Assembly (NCBI GenBank): GCA_964347035.1
Contig: CAYFXE010000001.1
Span: forward strand, 62,001-126,000
Reading direction: 5' to 3'
Length of the DNA: 64,000 nucleotides
DNA from: CAYFXE01 sp964347035
GTDB taxonomy: Bacteria > Acidobacteriota > Aminicenantia > Aminicenantales > Aminicenantaceae
In this document: positions 54,306-63,776 of the stretch, piece after piece
Layout: each line of letters starts with the position of its first letter
Position numbering within the stretch: the first letter of the stretch is position 1
Program-made: the position numbers and the translations under genes
Notes under the pieces: model-generated
Seen by the model: only the letters and a program-made list of their open reading frames with translations
Told to the model about the DNA's origin: nothing
Database searches by the model: none

Positions 54306-54364
54306 CACCGATTCAAAACAATCCTGCCTCCAGAAAATTCCGCTCTCCCTTGCTAAAATGAATC

Positions 54365-54452
54365 AGCACATAAAAATAAACGCTGGCTGTTTAGGAGGGG
54401 AACCAAGCAAAAAGGGATGTGAAATGCCCACAGCCAGCGTGTAGGTTGTGCT
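54365..54452. repeat. Nested inverted-repeat element, possible structured RNA
   Basis: An inner perfect 11-bp stem ACGCTGGCTGT (54380-54390) / ACAGCCAGCGT (54430-54440) is enclosed by AGCACA (54365-54370) / TGTGCT (54447-54452). The 39-nt interior has AGGAGGGGAACC and GGGATGTGAAATGCCC. No riboswitch class or transposon end was recognised. It lies in the 0.5-kb gap before the CDF-like gene. Confidence 0.6.
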
Positions 54453-54477
54453 TATTATAGCACCAGGATCAAAGAAA

Positions 54478-54731
54478 TCAATAATTTTTGATTATTTCTC
54501 TAATCTTCGGGAAAGCAATGCGTTCTAGCTTGACGATAGCGCTGAATTCACCGGTGTTGAAGTACTCCCCAGTGAGGGAGCAGTCATTGATCCCCAGGCA
54601 TAGCCGGCCGCTTTTATCTTTGAAGGTGAGATTTTGACCCACGAAGAAATTTCATTGGGCCTTCTCCTTTTGTCATAAGTTCTCATATCAGTATCGTCTT
54701 CCTTGGTCAAAAATAACTCGTTTGACTCCAT
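54478..54731 (-). pseudogene. Remnant of a lectin-like (PA-IL-type) C-terminal domain
   Basis: The stretch from about 54651 to the stop at 54478 reads NFFVGQNLTFKDKSGRLCLG followed by INDCSLTGEYFNTGEFSAIV, like the C-terminus of PA-IL-type beta-sandwich domains (pattern G-xLxLGIND...NxGxFxVxV). The preceding part (54731 to about 54650) is open in another frame and starts just after a stop. No full gene, signal peptide or start fits, so this is a decayed fragment with a frameshift. Confidence 0.5.
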
Positions 54732-54826
54732 CTAAGCCCGTATGGTAAAAGCACGGAGAAGGTCGATCGGATTATTCATTGATGTGATTGGCGTTGAGGC
54801 TTACGACAAATAAGGAAATACTGATT

Positions 54827-55432
54827 ATGGATAGACTATACAAAAAAGGCCTGCGCCTGGAATATTTCACCGTTGGATATAACATTATCGAAGCTGCTGT
54901 TTCCATAGTTTTTGGACATATTGCCAATAGCATTGCTCTGGTTGGATTTGGATTGGATAGTATCGTTGAGTCCTTATCGGGGGTTATCCTTATCTGGCGG
55001 CTCCGCCAGCACGGAAAGATCTCCAAGGACCGGGAAGAAAGAGTGGAGAGGAAAGCGACACGATTGGTGGCTTTCACTTTTTTCCTCCTCGGCCTTTATG
55101 TCCTCTTCCAGGCATTAAAAAAGCTTTTCGGAAAGGACATTCCTTCAGCCTCTCTCCCGGGGATTATCATTGCCATGGTCTCTTTGGTTGTCATGCCTTT
55201 ATTGATGTGGCAAAAGTACTCAACCGGTAAGAAAATCAAAAGCCGAGCTTTGATTGCTGATTCAAAGGAAACTTTAGCTTGTGCCTTTCTTTCCCTGGCC
55301 TTGCTTTTGGGCTTGGGCTCAAATTATCTATTCGGGTTTTGGCAGGCCGACCCGATCGTCGGTCTGATTATCGTGTTGTACTTGTTCAGAGAAGGGCTGG
55401 AAAGCTGGAAGGAATCCAGGGAAAGCGAATGA
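54827..55432 (+). CDS. Cation diffusion facilitator-like membrane protein
   Basis: 201 residues from the ATG at 54827, which has AAGGA upstream; a TTG 39 nt earlier is less likely. Five to six helices. VGFGLDSIVESLSGVILIWRL in helix 2 and ALIADSKETLACAFLSLALL in helix 5 carry the paired Asp/Glu residues of CDF or TMEM163-type transporters, but the usual histidines of the HxxxD motifs are absent and there is no cytoplasmic C-terminal domain. Zn2+ or other divalent metal export is inferred. Confidence 0.75.
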   Translation: MDRLYKKGLRLEYFTVGYNIIEAAVSIVFGHIANSIALVGFGLDSIVESLSGVILIWRLRQHGKISKDREERVERKATRLVAFTFFLLGLYVLFQALKKLFGKDIPSASLPGIIIAMVSLVVMPLLMWQKYSTGKKIKSRALIADSKETLACAFLSLALLLGLGSNYLFGFWQADPIVGLIIVLYLFREGLESWKESRESE

Positions 55433-55499
55433 AGGATGTCCATTCCTCTCCACAGGCTCTTTTGGAAGCTCGATAAAAATTCTTCGAAAGGAGGAGATT

Positions 55500-57521
55500 A
55501 TGCGGAAATCTGTCGTGTTCTCTTGCGCAATCCTTCTGCTTGTCAATTATTTGGCCCTGGCTCAAACCAAGAGGCCGATGACACCAGAGGATCTTTACAG
55601 GATCAAGAGGGTATCGGATCCACAGGTTTCGCCGGACGGGAGGTGGATTGCTTTTACAGTCTCTGTGCCAGATTTGATGAAAAACAATTTTAACAGTGAC
55701 GTCTGGATTATGCCTGCTGCAGGTGGGAAATCTTGGCCTTTGACGAGGAGCCCCAAAGCAGACCATTCACCTCGGTGGTCACCGGATGGGAAGAGGATAG
55801 CTTTTATCTCCACCCGAAATGGTGTCTCTAATCTTTATATCCTGAGAGTAGACGGGGGAGAGGCGGAAAAGCTGACGTCTTCCGAATCAGCTCTCTATTC
55901 TCCGCTTTGGTCAAAAGATGGCCAATACATCCTGTGTGGGTCGAGAGTTCTTCCTGAAGGAAAACAGGATATAGAGAATTGGACAGAGTCTTCTTTACCA
56001 AAATGTGAAGCAAGGACGATCGATCGCTTGCTCTTTCGTCAATGGGACAGATGGCTCGGGGATAAGAGGAATCACGTATTCCTGGTCAGCGTTAACGATG
56101 GATCTATGAAGGATCTCACACCCGGGGATTTTGATACGCCACCTGTCTCGCTGTCGAGCGCCCATGATTTTGACATCTCTCCTGATGGAAAAGAAATCTG
56201 TTTTGTCAAAAATATGGACCCTATGATGGCCACGAGCACCAATCACGACCTTTTCGTTGTTCAAACAGAGACTCTCGAGGAAAGGAAGATGACCACCAAC
56301 CGAGCCTTGGACACCGAGCCTCATTATTCGCCCGATGGTCGGCACATCGCCTACGCAGCCATGGGAAAAGTCGGGTATGAATCCGACCGCAAACAACTGG
56401 CTGTCTATGATAGAAAGGAGAAGAAGCATATCCTTTTATCCGGGACTCTGGACCGCTCGGTCGAACAAATCCTCTGGGCTCCAGACAGCCAGACTCTCTA
56501 TTTTGCCAGCCGCGATCAGGGGAAGAGCTCGATCTATGCGGTGGGTTTGACTGGAAAAATCAGAAAAGTCACCGATAGTGGCTTCAATCGAGACATAAAC
56601 ATTACACCCGATGGTAAGACCTTGGTCTTTCTGCGGTCCTATAACGACCTGCCCAATGAAATCTTCATGATGCCTGTTTCAGGGGGTAAGGCCACTCAGT
56701 TGACTTTTGTCAACGCTGATCTGTTGAAAGATTTGGACCTGCCCAAGCTGGAGGAATTCTGGTTCGAAGGGGCCGAGGGAGCTCGAGTCCATGGATTCAT
56801 CCAGAAACCGCCCGGATTCGATCCACAGAAGAAATACCCGGTTGTGCTTACCATTCACGGCGGGCCGCAGAATATGTGGGCGGACCGGTTCATGACAACC
56901 TGGTTTACTTTTCAGCTCGTCTGCTCGCCTGGATATGTCGGAGTCTTCATCGACCCTCGAGGTAGCACCGGATACGGCTCCGAGTTCCGGGAGCAAGTAA
57001 GCCGCGATTACGGTGGGCGTTGTTATCAAGACCTTATGAAAGGGCTGGATTATGTCCTGAGGAACTACGACTTTGTGGATACATCTCGCCAGGCTGCTAT
57101 CGGCGGGTCTTTTGGCGGCTACTCAGTCAACTGGATCATGGGCCATACCGACCGGTTCAAATGCATCGTCAGTCACGCTAGCCTGTACAATCTGACAAGT
57201 TTTTACGGCGCCACAGAGGAGTTGTGGTTTCCCGAGTGGGATATGGGCAAGAGCCCATGGGAGGAGCCGGAACTCTACCGAAAGTGGTCTCCCCATGTTT
57301 ATGCTAAAGATTTCAAAACCCCCACCCTCGTCACCCATGGTGAACTTGACTACCGCGTTCCTCTTGCCGAAAGTTTTCAGCTGTTCACAGCTCTCCAGAG
57401 GCAGGGCATTCCCTCGAGGCTTGTGGTCTTTCCGGATGAGGGACACGTGATCTCGGGACCCCAGAACAATGTCCGCTGGTGGAAGGAAATTCACCGCTGG
57501 CTGAAGAGCTATTTGAGATAG
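55500..57521 (+). CDS. S9-family prolyl oligopeptidase-like peptidase
   Basis: 673 residues with a signal peptide (SVVFSCAILLLVNYLALAQ). Residues about 30-400 form a TolB/beta-propeller with repeated SPDGxxIAF-type motifs (VSPDGRWIAFTV, WSPDGKRIAFIS). The C-terminal alpha/beta-hydrolase has HGGPQNMW, the nucleophile elbow GGSFGGYS (Ser537), GELDYRVP (Asp) and DEGHVI (His). It cuts short peptides in the periplasm, probably as acylaminoacyl- or dipeptidyl-peptidase. AAAGGAGG precedes the ATG. Confidence 0.93.
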   Translation: MRKSVVFSCAILLLVNYLALAQTKRPMTPEDLYRIKRVSDPQVSPDGRWIAFTVSVPDLMKNNFNSDVWIMPAAGGKSWPLTRSPKADHSPRWSPDGKRIAFISTRNGVSNLYILRVDGGEAEKLTSSESALYSPLWSKDGQYILCGSRVLPEGKQDIENWTESSLPKCEARTIDRLLFRQWDRWLGDKRNHVFLVSVNDGSMKDLTPGDFDTPPVSLSSAHDFDISPDGKEICFVKNMDPMMATSTNHDLFVVQTETLEERKMTTNRALDTEPHYSPDGRHIAYAAMGKVGYESDRKQLAVYDRKEKKHILLSGTLDRSVEQILWAPDSQTLYFASRDQGKSSIYAVGLTGKIRKVTDSGFNRDINITPDGKTLVFLRSYNDLPNEIFMMPVSGGKATQLTFVNADLLKDLDLPKLEEFWFEGAEGARVHGFIQKPPGFDPQKKYPVVLTIHGGPQNMWADRFMTTWFTFQLVCSPGYVGVFIDPRGSTGYGSEFREQVSRDYGGRCYQDLMKGLDYVLRNYDFVDTSRQAAIGGSFGGYSVNWIMGHTDRFKCIVSHASLYNLTSFYGATEELWFPEWDMGKSPWEEPELYRKWSPHVYAKDFKTPTLVTHGELDYRVPLAESFQLFTALQRQGIPSRLVVFPDEGHVISGPQNNVRWWKEIHRWLKSYLR

Positions 57522-57525
57522 TGAC

Positions 57526-57602
57526 ACAGTTTTCAGGGCTCAGTTTTCAGTTCAAGATAAGATTTCTATACTGATTTCTGGCAACTGGCAACTGATAACT
57601 GA
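57526..57602. repeat. CAGTTTTCAG/ACTGATAACTG palindromic repeat
   Basis: Imperfect inverted repeat between the ends of the S9 peptidase and uvrA genes. The left arm starts CACAGTTTTCAG with a second CAGTTTTCAGTT, the right arm ends ACTGGCAACTGATAACTGAA, a 20-bp match to the element behind radC (39826-39955). Confidence 0.7.
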
Positions 57603-57603
57603 A

Positions 57604-60303
57604 CTACTGAGTTAAATATTTTCTTAGATAGCGGGCGGTGTGGGATGACCTAGATCGGATGATATCCTCGGGCTGACCTTGAGTCACGATTTTTCCACCC
57701 TTCTCCCCTCCCTCCGGGCCGAGATCGATGACATGATCTGCGCTTTTGATCACATCTAGGTTATGTTCGATAACCAGGACTGTATGGCCTTCCTGGGCCA
57801 ATTTCTGGAAACAGCGGAGTAGAACAGAGATATCATCGGGGTGGAGACCGATCGTGGGTTCATCGAAGAGATACAGGATGTGCTTCTCCCTTTGATGGAC
57901 AAGATGGTAGGCGAGTTTGATCCTCTGCAGCTCTCCTCCAGATAAGGTTGTCGTCGGCTGGCCCAGCTTCAGATAGCCCAGCCCAACCTCTAGTAATGGC
58001 GATATTTTTTTCACGATTTTAGGAAATTCAGAAAAGAAATCACAGGCGTCTTCTACAGACATGTCCAACACATCGCTGATATTCTTACCGTTGTACTTGA
58101 CTTCCAGGATTTCGCTTTTGAATCGCTTTCCTTTGCAAACCTCACAGGTGAGAACCACATCCGAGAGAAAGTGCATCTCCACGATCTGCTGACCTGCACC
58201 CTTGCATTCTTCGCATCTCCCCCCAGCGGTGTTGAAGGAGAAGAACCCGGGCCTGTAGCCCAAAGCTTTGGCTTCTCGCGTCTGGCTATAGATCTGCCGG
58301 ATATCATCCATGGCTTTGGTGTAGGTGGCTGGGATAGAACGGGGAGACGTGCTGAGGGGGGATTGATCGACCATGATCATTTTATCGATGAGATTCTGTC
58401 CTTTGATGTTTTTGAATCCGTCGCTGGCCTCTCCCTTCCATCCTTGGTAGAGGACATTAAACAGGAGCGTGCTCTTTCCGGAGCCGGAAACACCGGTGAT
58501 ACAGGTGAACACACCGAGTGGGATGCGGATATCGAGATGCTTCAGGTTGTGCTTGTGGGCATCCTCGATCGTTATGAATTGAGCAGTCTGTCTCCTTTTA
58601 TCAGGCACCTCTATCTGTTTTGCTGCCCTCATGTNNNNNNNNNNGTTGCTCAGGAACTTGGCCATCGAACCCGCAAACATGACCTCACCACCTGCCTCTC
58701 CGGCTCGCGGGCCCAAATCGATCAGGTAATCCCCTGATTTAATGATCTCTGGATCGTGCTCGACGACCAACACCGTGTTTCCGATACCCTTGAGGGATTT
58801 GAGGATTTTAATCAGGCGATGGTTGTCCCGGGCGTGGAGTCCGATGCTCGGCTCATCCAGGACAAAAAGAGTGCCCACCAGAGAGGCGCTAAGTGCTGCC
58901 GCCAGGTTTATTCTCTGGGCTTCGCCGCCACTCAAGGTGAAGGTCATCCGGTCTAGAGTGATGTAATCTAGGCCAACTTCCAGCAGAAAATTCAACCGGG
59001 TTTGAATTTCATGGACGAGTTTTTTGGCGATCTGCTTTTGATGAGGAATCAGACGAAGGTTTTTAAAGAATCGTTGAGCTTCCTTGACAGTCATCCGGAC
59101 GACCTCTCCGATAGATAATCCTTCGAGCTTGACGCTCAGAGCTTGGGGATTAAGCCTTGTCTGTTGGCAGTCCGAACAGGGAATGTATTTACGGTAGCGG
59201 CTGAGGAGGACTCTGACCTGGACTTTGTATTTTTTTGTCTGAAGCCAATCGAAGAAGCCTTTGACTCCGTAGTAGCCCTCACCGCCATCTAAGACAAACC
59301 TCTGTTCCTCTTTCCTGAGATTCTTGAAGGGGATATCAGTGGGAATGAGGCGGGCCCTTGCCTCTTCGATCAGCTCCTTCATCAATCCTCGCGACACGGG
59401 CTTTGTCCAGGGTTCCACGGCCCCATCTTCGATGGACTTATTCTTATCAGGGATGATTTTGTCTTCGTCTAGGACAGCCAGATCTCCGAAGCCGTGGCAC
59501 TTCGGACAGGCTCCTTGAGGGCTGTTGAAAGAAAAGAGGTTAGGGAAAGGATCATCGTACAGGATTCCGCAAGTTTTACACTCAAGCTTATCAGAGAAGA
59601 TGAACTCCGCTCCTCTCTCTGTCTGCACCTTCGCCTTTCCCTCTCCTTTTTTAAGGGCGAGTTCGAGGGAATCGACCAGTCTTTCCCTTTCTTCTCGATC
59701 GAGAGGCATCCTGTCTACGAGGACATCGAACCTCTCGTTCTTGTCGATCTTCGCCTCTTCGAGATTCACGATTTTCTCATCTTTCATGATCCGGAAAAAT
59801 CCATCCTTCTTTAGACGCCTCAATCCTCTCTTCCCAGGCCAGGAAAAGGAAATCCATATTCTTGTTTTGGGAGTGAGCTTGTACAGACTCTCGACAATGG
59901 CATCGATCGTATCGCGCTGGACAGGCTGGCCGCACTGAAGACAGTGGATGGTTCCGATGCGGGCGTACAGAACTCTTAGAAAATCATAGATTTCGGTCAC
60001 TGTGGCCACAGTGGATCGGGGATTCTTGGTGACCGCCTTCTGCTGGATGGCGACGGCTGGCGTTATGCCTTCGATCGTATCGGCATCGGGTTTGTCCATC
60101 CGTTCCAGGAATTGGCGGGCATAGGCGGAGAGAGACTCGATGTAGCGCCGCTGTCCTTCGGCATACAGGGTATCAAATGCGAGAGATGATTTCCCTGATC
60201 CGGAGACACCGGTGACGATGATGAGTTTATCGAGAGGGATATCGAGGTTAATGTTTTTCAAGTTGTGGACTCGGACACCCCTGAGGATGATTTTTTCTTC
60301 CAT
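57604..60303 (-). CDS. uvrA: Excinuclease ABC subunit UvrA (interrupted by an assembly gap)
   Basis: About 900 residues including four unknown ones. Start taken at 60303 ([18 protein letters not shown]). Walker A motifs [15 protein letters not shown] and [13 protein letters not shown], signature [15 protein letters not shown] and [15 protein letters not shown], and three Cys zinc modules: CLQCG early, CKTCG with CPKCHG, and CEECKGAG with CEVCKGKRF. It scans DNA for bulky damage with UvrB. The 10-N gap (58635-58644) falls after AKFLSN and before [10 protein letters not shown], where the family has a SLTGxY segment. The frame is kept, but the true gap is probably about 12 bp longer than drawn. 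Confidence 0.95.
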   Translation of the reverse strand: MEEKIILRGVRVHNLKNINLDIPLDKLIIVTGVSGSGKSSLAFDTLYAEGQRRYIESLSAYARQFLERMDKPDADTIEGITPAVAIQQKAVTKNPRSTVATVTEIYDFLRVLYARIGTIHCLQCGQPVQRDTIDAIVESLYKLTPKTRIWISFSWPGKRGLRRLKKDGFFRIMKDEKIVNLEEAKIDKNERFDVLVDRMPLDREERERLVDSLELALKKGEGKAKVQTERGAEFIFSDKLECKTCGILYDDPFPNLFSFNSPQGACPKCHGFGDLAVLDEDKIIPDKNKSIEDGAVEPWTKPVSRGLMKELIEEARARLIPTDIPFKNLRKEEQRFVLDGGEGYYGVKGFFDWLQTKKYKVQVRVLLSRYRKYIPCSDCQQTRLNPQALSVKLEGLSIGEVVRMTVKEAQRFFKNLRLIPHQKQIAKKLVHEIQTRLNFLLEVGLDYITLDRMTFTLSGGEAQRINLAAALSASLVGTLFVLDEPSIGLHARDNHRLIKILKSLKGIGNTVLVVEHDPEIIKSGDYLIDLGPRAGEAGGEVMFAGSMAKFLSNXXXXMRAAKQIEVPDKRRQTAQFITIEDAHKHNLKHLDIRIPLGVFTCITGVSGSGKSTLLFNVLYQGWKGEASDGFKNIKGQNLIDKMIMVDQSPLSTSPRSIPATYTKAMDDIRQIYSQTREAKALGYRPGFFSFNTAGGRCEECKGAGQQIVEMHFLSDVVLTCEVCKGKRFKSEILEVKYNGKNISDVLDMSVEDACDFFSEFPKIVKKISPLLEVGLGYLKLGQPTTTLSGGELQRIKLAYHLVHQREKHILYLFDEPTIGLHPDDISVLLRCFQKLAQEGHTVLVIEHNLDVIKSADHVIDLGPEGGEKGGKIVTQGQPEDIIRSRSSHTARYLRKYLTQ
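58635..58644. other. Assembly gap (10 N) within uvrA
   Basis: Ten N bases; the flanking sequence is a single open uvrA frame. The real length is unknown. Confidence 0.98.
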
Positions 60304-60460
60304 GATCACCTATTTTCTGAGATGAGGGTGAATAGAGAAAGCCTTTCTATGTGAAACTAATCAGAGAAATTTATTATAGGGGATATTGGATAAATGGTAA
60401 ATGTGTAAGTCAAGATGAGTGCCTATCATTTTCGAAAAAGGGGAAAGGCACCTTTTTCAT

Positions 60461-60557
60461 CAGTAACTCAGTTGACAGTGACCAAGTCACTCTGTGAGGG
60501 GAAGCTATCTTTTCTTTTCTGTCTTAGCTACTGAGTGACTGTGTCACTGTGTTACTG
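60461..60557. repeat. CAGTAAC...GTTACTG palindromic repeat
   Basis: Starts CAGTAACTCAGTTGACAGTG and ends CACTGTGTTACTG; the arms pair imperfectly over about 25 bp (AGTCACTC pairs with GAGTGACT) around a pyrimidine-rich centre. It resembles the two CAGTTATCAG-type elements in style but not in exact sequence. Confidence 0.65.
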
Positions 60558-60711
60558 TTTTAAAAAAGTTGCTTGTTCCCTTTTTTGTATGCCCGCTAAG
60601 TCCTCATAGAGGCTTCATCACCCTAATGCTCTTTTTTTTGTTGGCTGGATTAAACGAATTTAGGAGCTTCATTTAAATGTTGATTATAATATTTTTAGAA
60701 TCCCCCTTATT

Positions 60712-60720
60712 TGATATAAT
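60712..60720 (+). promoter_or_regulatory. Extended -10 promoter of the symporter operon
   Basis: TGATATAAT has a perfect TATAAT (60715-60720) with the TGn extension. The -35 region is poor (TTTTTA). The start would lie near 60727, followed by AAAGGAGG and the ATG at 60748. Confidence 0.6.
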
Positions 60721-60747
60721 GGGCGGGCCTTAAGAAAGGAGGTCAAG

Positions 60748-60969
60748 ATGCAGAGAGGGACAAAATATGCACTTCTCCTCGGAGCCATCCCCTTTATCAC
60801 GCTTGTTTTTGCCCTTCCTCTTGTCAACCGAATTCATCCCATGATTATCGGGCTGCCCTTTATTCTGTTCTGGATTCTTTCCTGGGTGATCCTCACCCCA
60901 GCTATTCTGTTTGCGGCGTACATCCTGGAAAGGAAATATAACTTTCCTTCTGAAGGAGACGACGAGTGA
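60748..60969 (+). CDS. DUF3311 small membrane subunit of a symporter
   Basis: 73 residues with two helices: LLLGAIPFITLVFALPLVN and IMIGLPFILFWILSWVIL, joined by RIHPMI, the usual layout of DUF3311. These proteins are encoded next to a Na+:solute symporter and probably act as its small subunit. It overlaps the symporter gene by 4 bp (GTGA). Confidence 0.88.
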   Translation: MQRGTKYALLLGAIPFITLVFALPLVNRIHPMIIGLPFILFWILSWVILTPAILFAAYILERKYNFPSEGDDE

Positions 60970-62372
60970 ACCCGGCACTCATCATCATCTTCGGCACGAT
61001 TCTTTTTTCCTCTGTCCTGGGCATTTATGCCGGGCGGAAGTATAAAATGAACCTGGAAAACTGGACTGTTGCCGGCCGCCGGTTTGGAATCATCATTATC
61101 TGGTTGCTTATGGCCGGAGAAATCTATACCACCTTCACCTTTTTAGGAGCGAGCGGCTGGGCCTATTCCAAGGGAGCTCCGACGTTTTACATCCTCATCT
61201 ACGGGGCATTGGCCTATACCCTCTCTTTCTTCATCCTGCCCGCACTGTGGAAGGTGGGCAAACGCCATGGCCTCCATACCCAGCCTGATTTTTTCATCAA
61301 AAGGTATGACAGCCGTCCTCTGGGTGTGCTGGTTGCTCTTATCGGTGTTTTTTCGATCATCCCCTACCTCCAGCTCCAGCTGGCGGGCTTGGGATTCATC
61401 GTCGAAGTGGCCAGCAACCAGACGATCAACTCCAACGTGGCGATCATCATCTCCTTTGTTCTGACGTGTGCTTTCGTCTATACCAGCGGTATCAGAGGCG
61501 CCGCCTGGGTGGCCATCGTCAAAGATATCATGATGGTCTTGGCTGTGGGGATTGTGGGCATCGGAGTTCCTTTCATCTATTTTGGGGGATTCGGGAAGAT
61601 GTTCCGAACACTCATCGCCCAACGGCCCGATCATCTCATTCTCCCCGGAGCCACACCTCACATNNNNNNNNNNCTGACTGGGCTGGGGTTTTACATGTGG
61701 CCCCATGTTTTCGGTTCGGCCTTCTCGGCCAAGAGCGATAAAATCATCAAGCGCAACGCCATCATCATGCCCTTCTACCAGATTCCGGTCCTCCTTGTTT
61801 TCATGGTCGGGTTTACGGCTCTTTTAGTCATTCCGAATCTCAAAAACGGAGATATGGCTTTCCTGGCTCTGGTCAGTAAAACGTACCCTTCCTGGTTTAT
61901 GGGTTTTGTCGGTGCTGCTGGAGCTGTCACGGCTATGGTTCCTTCGGCCATCCTGGTTCTTTTTGCCTCGACCCTCATCGCCAAGAACGTCTACCAGGCG
62001 GGGATTAATCCCAAGGCCAGCGAGGACAGAGTCATGAGTCTGTCGCGGCTCATGGTCCTTGTTATCACGACCTTGGCCCTCGTCTTTGCCATCTTCTTCC
62101 CGAATGAATTGGTGCCGCTTCTTATCCTCGGTTACGACGGAGTCTGCCAGTTTTTCCCCGGTGTTGTACTGGGACTTTTCTGGAAGAGAGTGACCAAGGT
62201 CGCGGTCTTTTCGGGGATCATCGCCGGTATAAGCGTTGTGGCCGTTCTCATTCTGACTAACAAAGATCCTTTCTTGGGTTTAAACGCGGGGTTTGTGGGG
62301 TTGTTTGTCAATTCCATGATCACCCTGGCGATCAGTTTCATGACCAAGCCAGCTCCTGGGAAGCTGGAGTAG
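60966..62372 (+). CDS. Na+:solute symporter (SSS family), interrupted by an assembly gap
   Basis: About 468 residues, GTG start. Roughly 12 helices with SSS stretches: NLENWTVAGRRFGIIIIWLL (the GRR region of the first helices), ASGWAYSKGAPTFYILIYGA, and TGLGFYMWPHVFGSAFSAK. It belongs to the DUF3311-linked monocarboxylate/amino-acid type; the substrate is not known. The next gene encodes an M20 hydrolase, so an acylated amino acid or peptide is a guess. The gap at 61664-61673 lies just before GLGFYMWPH, where the family usually has a WFxSTVLLT segment, so roughly ten residues are probably missing. Confidence 0.92.
   Translation: MNPALIIIFGTILFSSVLGIYAGRKYKMNLENWTVAGRRFGIIIIWLLMAGEIYTTFTFLGASGWAYSKGAPTFYILIYGALAYTLSFFILPALWKVGKRHGLHTQPDFFIKRYDSRPLGVLVALIGVFSIIPYLQLQLAGLGFIVEVASNQTINSNVAIIISFVLTCAFVYTSGIRGAAWVAIVKDIMMVLAVGIVGIGVPFIYFGGFGKMFRTLIAQRPDHLILPGATPHXXXXLTGLGFYMWPHVFGSAFSAKSDKIIKRNAIIMPFYQIPVLLVFMVGFTALLVIPNLKNGDMAFLALVSKTYPSWFMGFVGAAGAVTAMVPSAILVLFASTLIAKNVYQAGINPKASEDRVMSLSRLMVLVITTLALVFAIFFPNELVPLLILGYDGVCQFFPGVVLGLFWKRVTKVAVFSGIIAGISVVAVLILTNKDPFLGLNAGFVGLFVNSMITLAISFMTKPAPGKLE
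61664..61673. other. Assembly gap (10 N) within the symporter gene
   Basis: Ten N bases inside one continuous coding frame; true length unknown. Confidence 0.98.
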
Positions 62373-62450
62373 GGATTTAAGCCTAGTGATGATCAGGTCC
62401 AATGGACCATAGAAGAAATTAAGAAGAATCATAAATTTATGGAGGCAAAC

Positions 62451-63620
62451 ATGATAGAGGCCTTAAGAAAAGATATAGACAAGTTAACCCCTCAACTCGT
62501 TGCCTGGCGTCGCGACTTTCACCGCCACCCGGAGATTGCCTTCGAAGAACGGCGAACCTCGTCTGTTCTTCGTGAATTCATGGAAGGAATCGGTATCACT
62601 GTCGAGTCCTTTGCCGAGACTGGACTGAGGGGAGTTCTTGGAGGTCAGTCCGGAGGCGGGACAGTGGCTTTGAGGGCAGACATGGATGCTCTTCCGTTAA
62701 AAGAGGAGGGAGACAAGGAGTATATCTCGGAAAATCCGGAAGCGACCCATGCCTGTGCCCACGACGGGCACATGGCTGTGCTCATGGGTGTTGCCCAGCT
62801 CCTGGCCCAGAGGAGAGATCAGTTCAAAGGTACTGTCGTCCTTCTTTTCCAGCCATCTGAAGAAAGAATACCGGGCGGAGCCAAAAAGATGATCGAGGAA
62901 GGTGCCTTCGAAGGGATCGACGCCGTCTTTGGACTGCATTTCTGGCAGCCTCTTCCGACAGGAAAAGTCGGTGCGGTGAAGGGGGCGATGATGGCTCAGC
63001 CTGATCAATTTTCGATACGGGTTAAAGGAAAAGGTGGGCACGGTTCCATGCCTCACACCACGGTGGACCCGATCCTGGTGGCCTCACATCTGGTGGTCAA
63101 CATACAGAGCATTGTCAGCCGCAACGTCGATCCACTCAAACCCATTGTGGTATCCTTCGGGACGATTAAAGGAGGAACGATCTACAACATCATCCCCAGT
63201 GAGGTGGAATTGACAGGCACGGTCAGGACATTTGACCCCACTCTCCAAACTCTGGCCGAGAGGCGCCTGAGGGAGATAACAGAAGAAACAGGCAAGACCT
63301 TCGGGGCTTCGGCTGAGGTCGAGTATGAGAAGGGATATCCTCCTCTTATAAACGATGGGGCCATGGTGGATTTTGTCCTGGAGACGGCCCAGAAAGTTTT
63401 AGGAAAGGAAAGTGTCGTAGAGATTGATCCCGTCATGGGGGGTGAGGATTTTGCCTATTTTCTCCAGAAGGCCCCCGGAACCTTTCTCTTCTTCGGGATG
63501 GGCGACGACATGGAATTTCCCCATCACCACCCTGCTTTTGATATGGATGAAAAGGCCCTGCCTCAAGCCACTCTTCTCGTGACTACCCTTGCGTTAGAGT
63601 ACCTACATAGAAATCAGTAG
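62451..63620 (+). CDS. M20-family amidohydrolase
   Basis: 389 residues from the ATG at 62451, preceded by GGAGG at a good distance; the ATG at 62439 overlaps that site and is less likely. Metal-binding and catalytic stretches: RRDFHRHPEIAFEE, HACAHDGHMAVLMG, FQPSEERIPGGAKKMIEEG, GLHFWQ, and MGGEDFAYFLQK near the C-terminus. The dimerisation domain starts GKGGHGSMPHTTVDP. It resembles N-acyl-amino-acid or N-acetyl-diaminopimelate hydrolases of the AmhX/hippurate type. It follows the symporter by about 80 bp. Confidence 0.92.
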   Translation: MIEALRKDIDKLTPQLVAWRRDFHRHPEIAFEERRTSSVLREFMEGIGITVESFAETGLRGVLGGQSGGGTVALRADMDALPLKEEGDKEYISENPEATHACAHDGHMAVLMGVAQLLAQRRDQFKGTVVLLFQPSEERIPGGAKKMIEEGAFEGIDAVFGLHFWQPLPTGKVGAVKGAMMAQPDQFSIRVKGKGGHGSMPHTTVDPILVASHLVVNIQSIVSRNVDPLKPIVVSFGTIKGGTIYNIIPSEVELTGTVRTFDPTLQTLAERRLREITEETGKTFGASAEVEYEKGYPPLINDGAMVDFVLETAQKVLGKESVVEIDPVMGGEDFAYFLQKAPGTFLFFGMGDDMEFPHHHPAFDMDEKALPQATLLVTTLALEYLHRNQ

Positions 63621-63776
63621 AAATTGAGTCTATTCAGGAATCATAACAAGTGATATCTGATTTTTTCCAACAAACTATGTTGGTGGTTAAACAAATTTTT
63701 CTCATCATGTCTTTGTAAAAGGTTATGAGGTATAGCTATTGAATATTTGACACACCTATAAAAAAAGATCAAATAG

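Larger units (their letters stand above)
60310..60747. other. Intergenic region between uvrA and the symporter operon
   Basis: 438 bp. It holds a GTGCCT/AGGCAC hairpin (60419-60451), the palindromic repeat 60461-60557, and the promoter elements of the next operon near 60685-60720. No gene seen. Confidence 0.6.

Noticed and set aside
63621..63776. yybP-ykoY manganese riboswitch before mntP
   Set aside because: The leader is too A/T-rich and lacks the conserved elements of that class; only a small CCAACA/TGTTGG stem is present.
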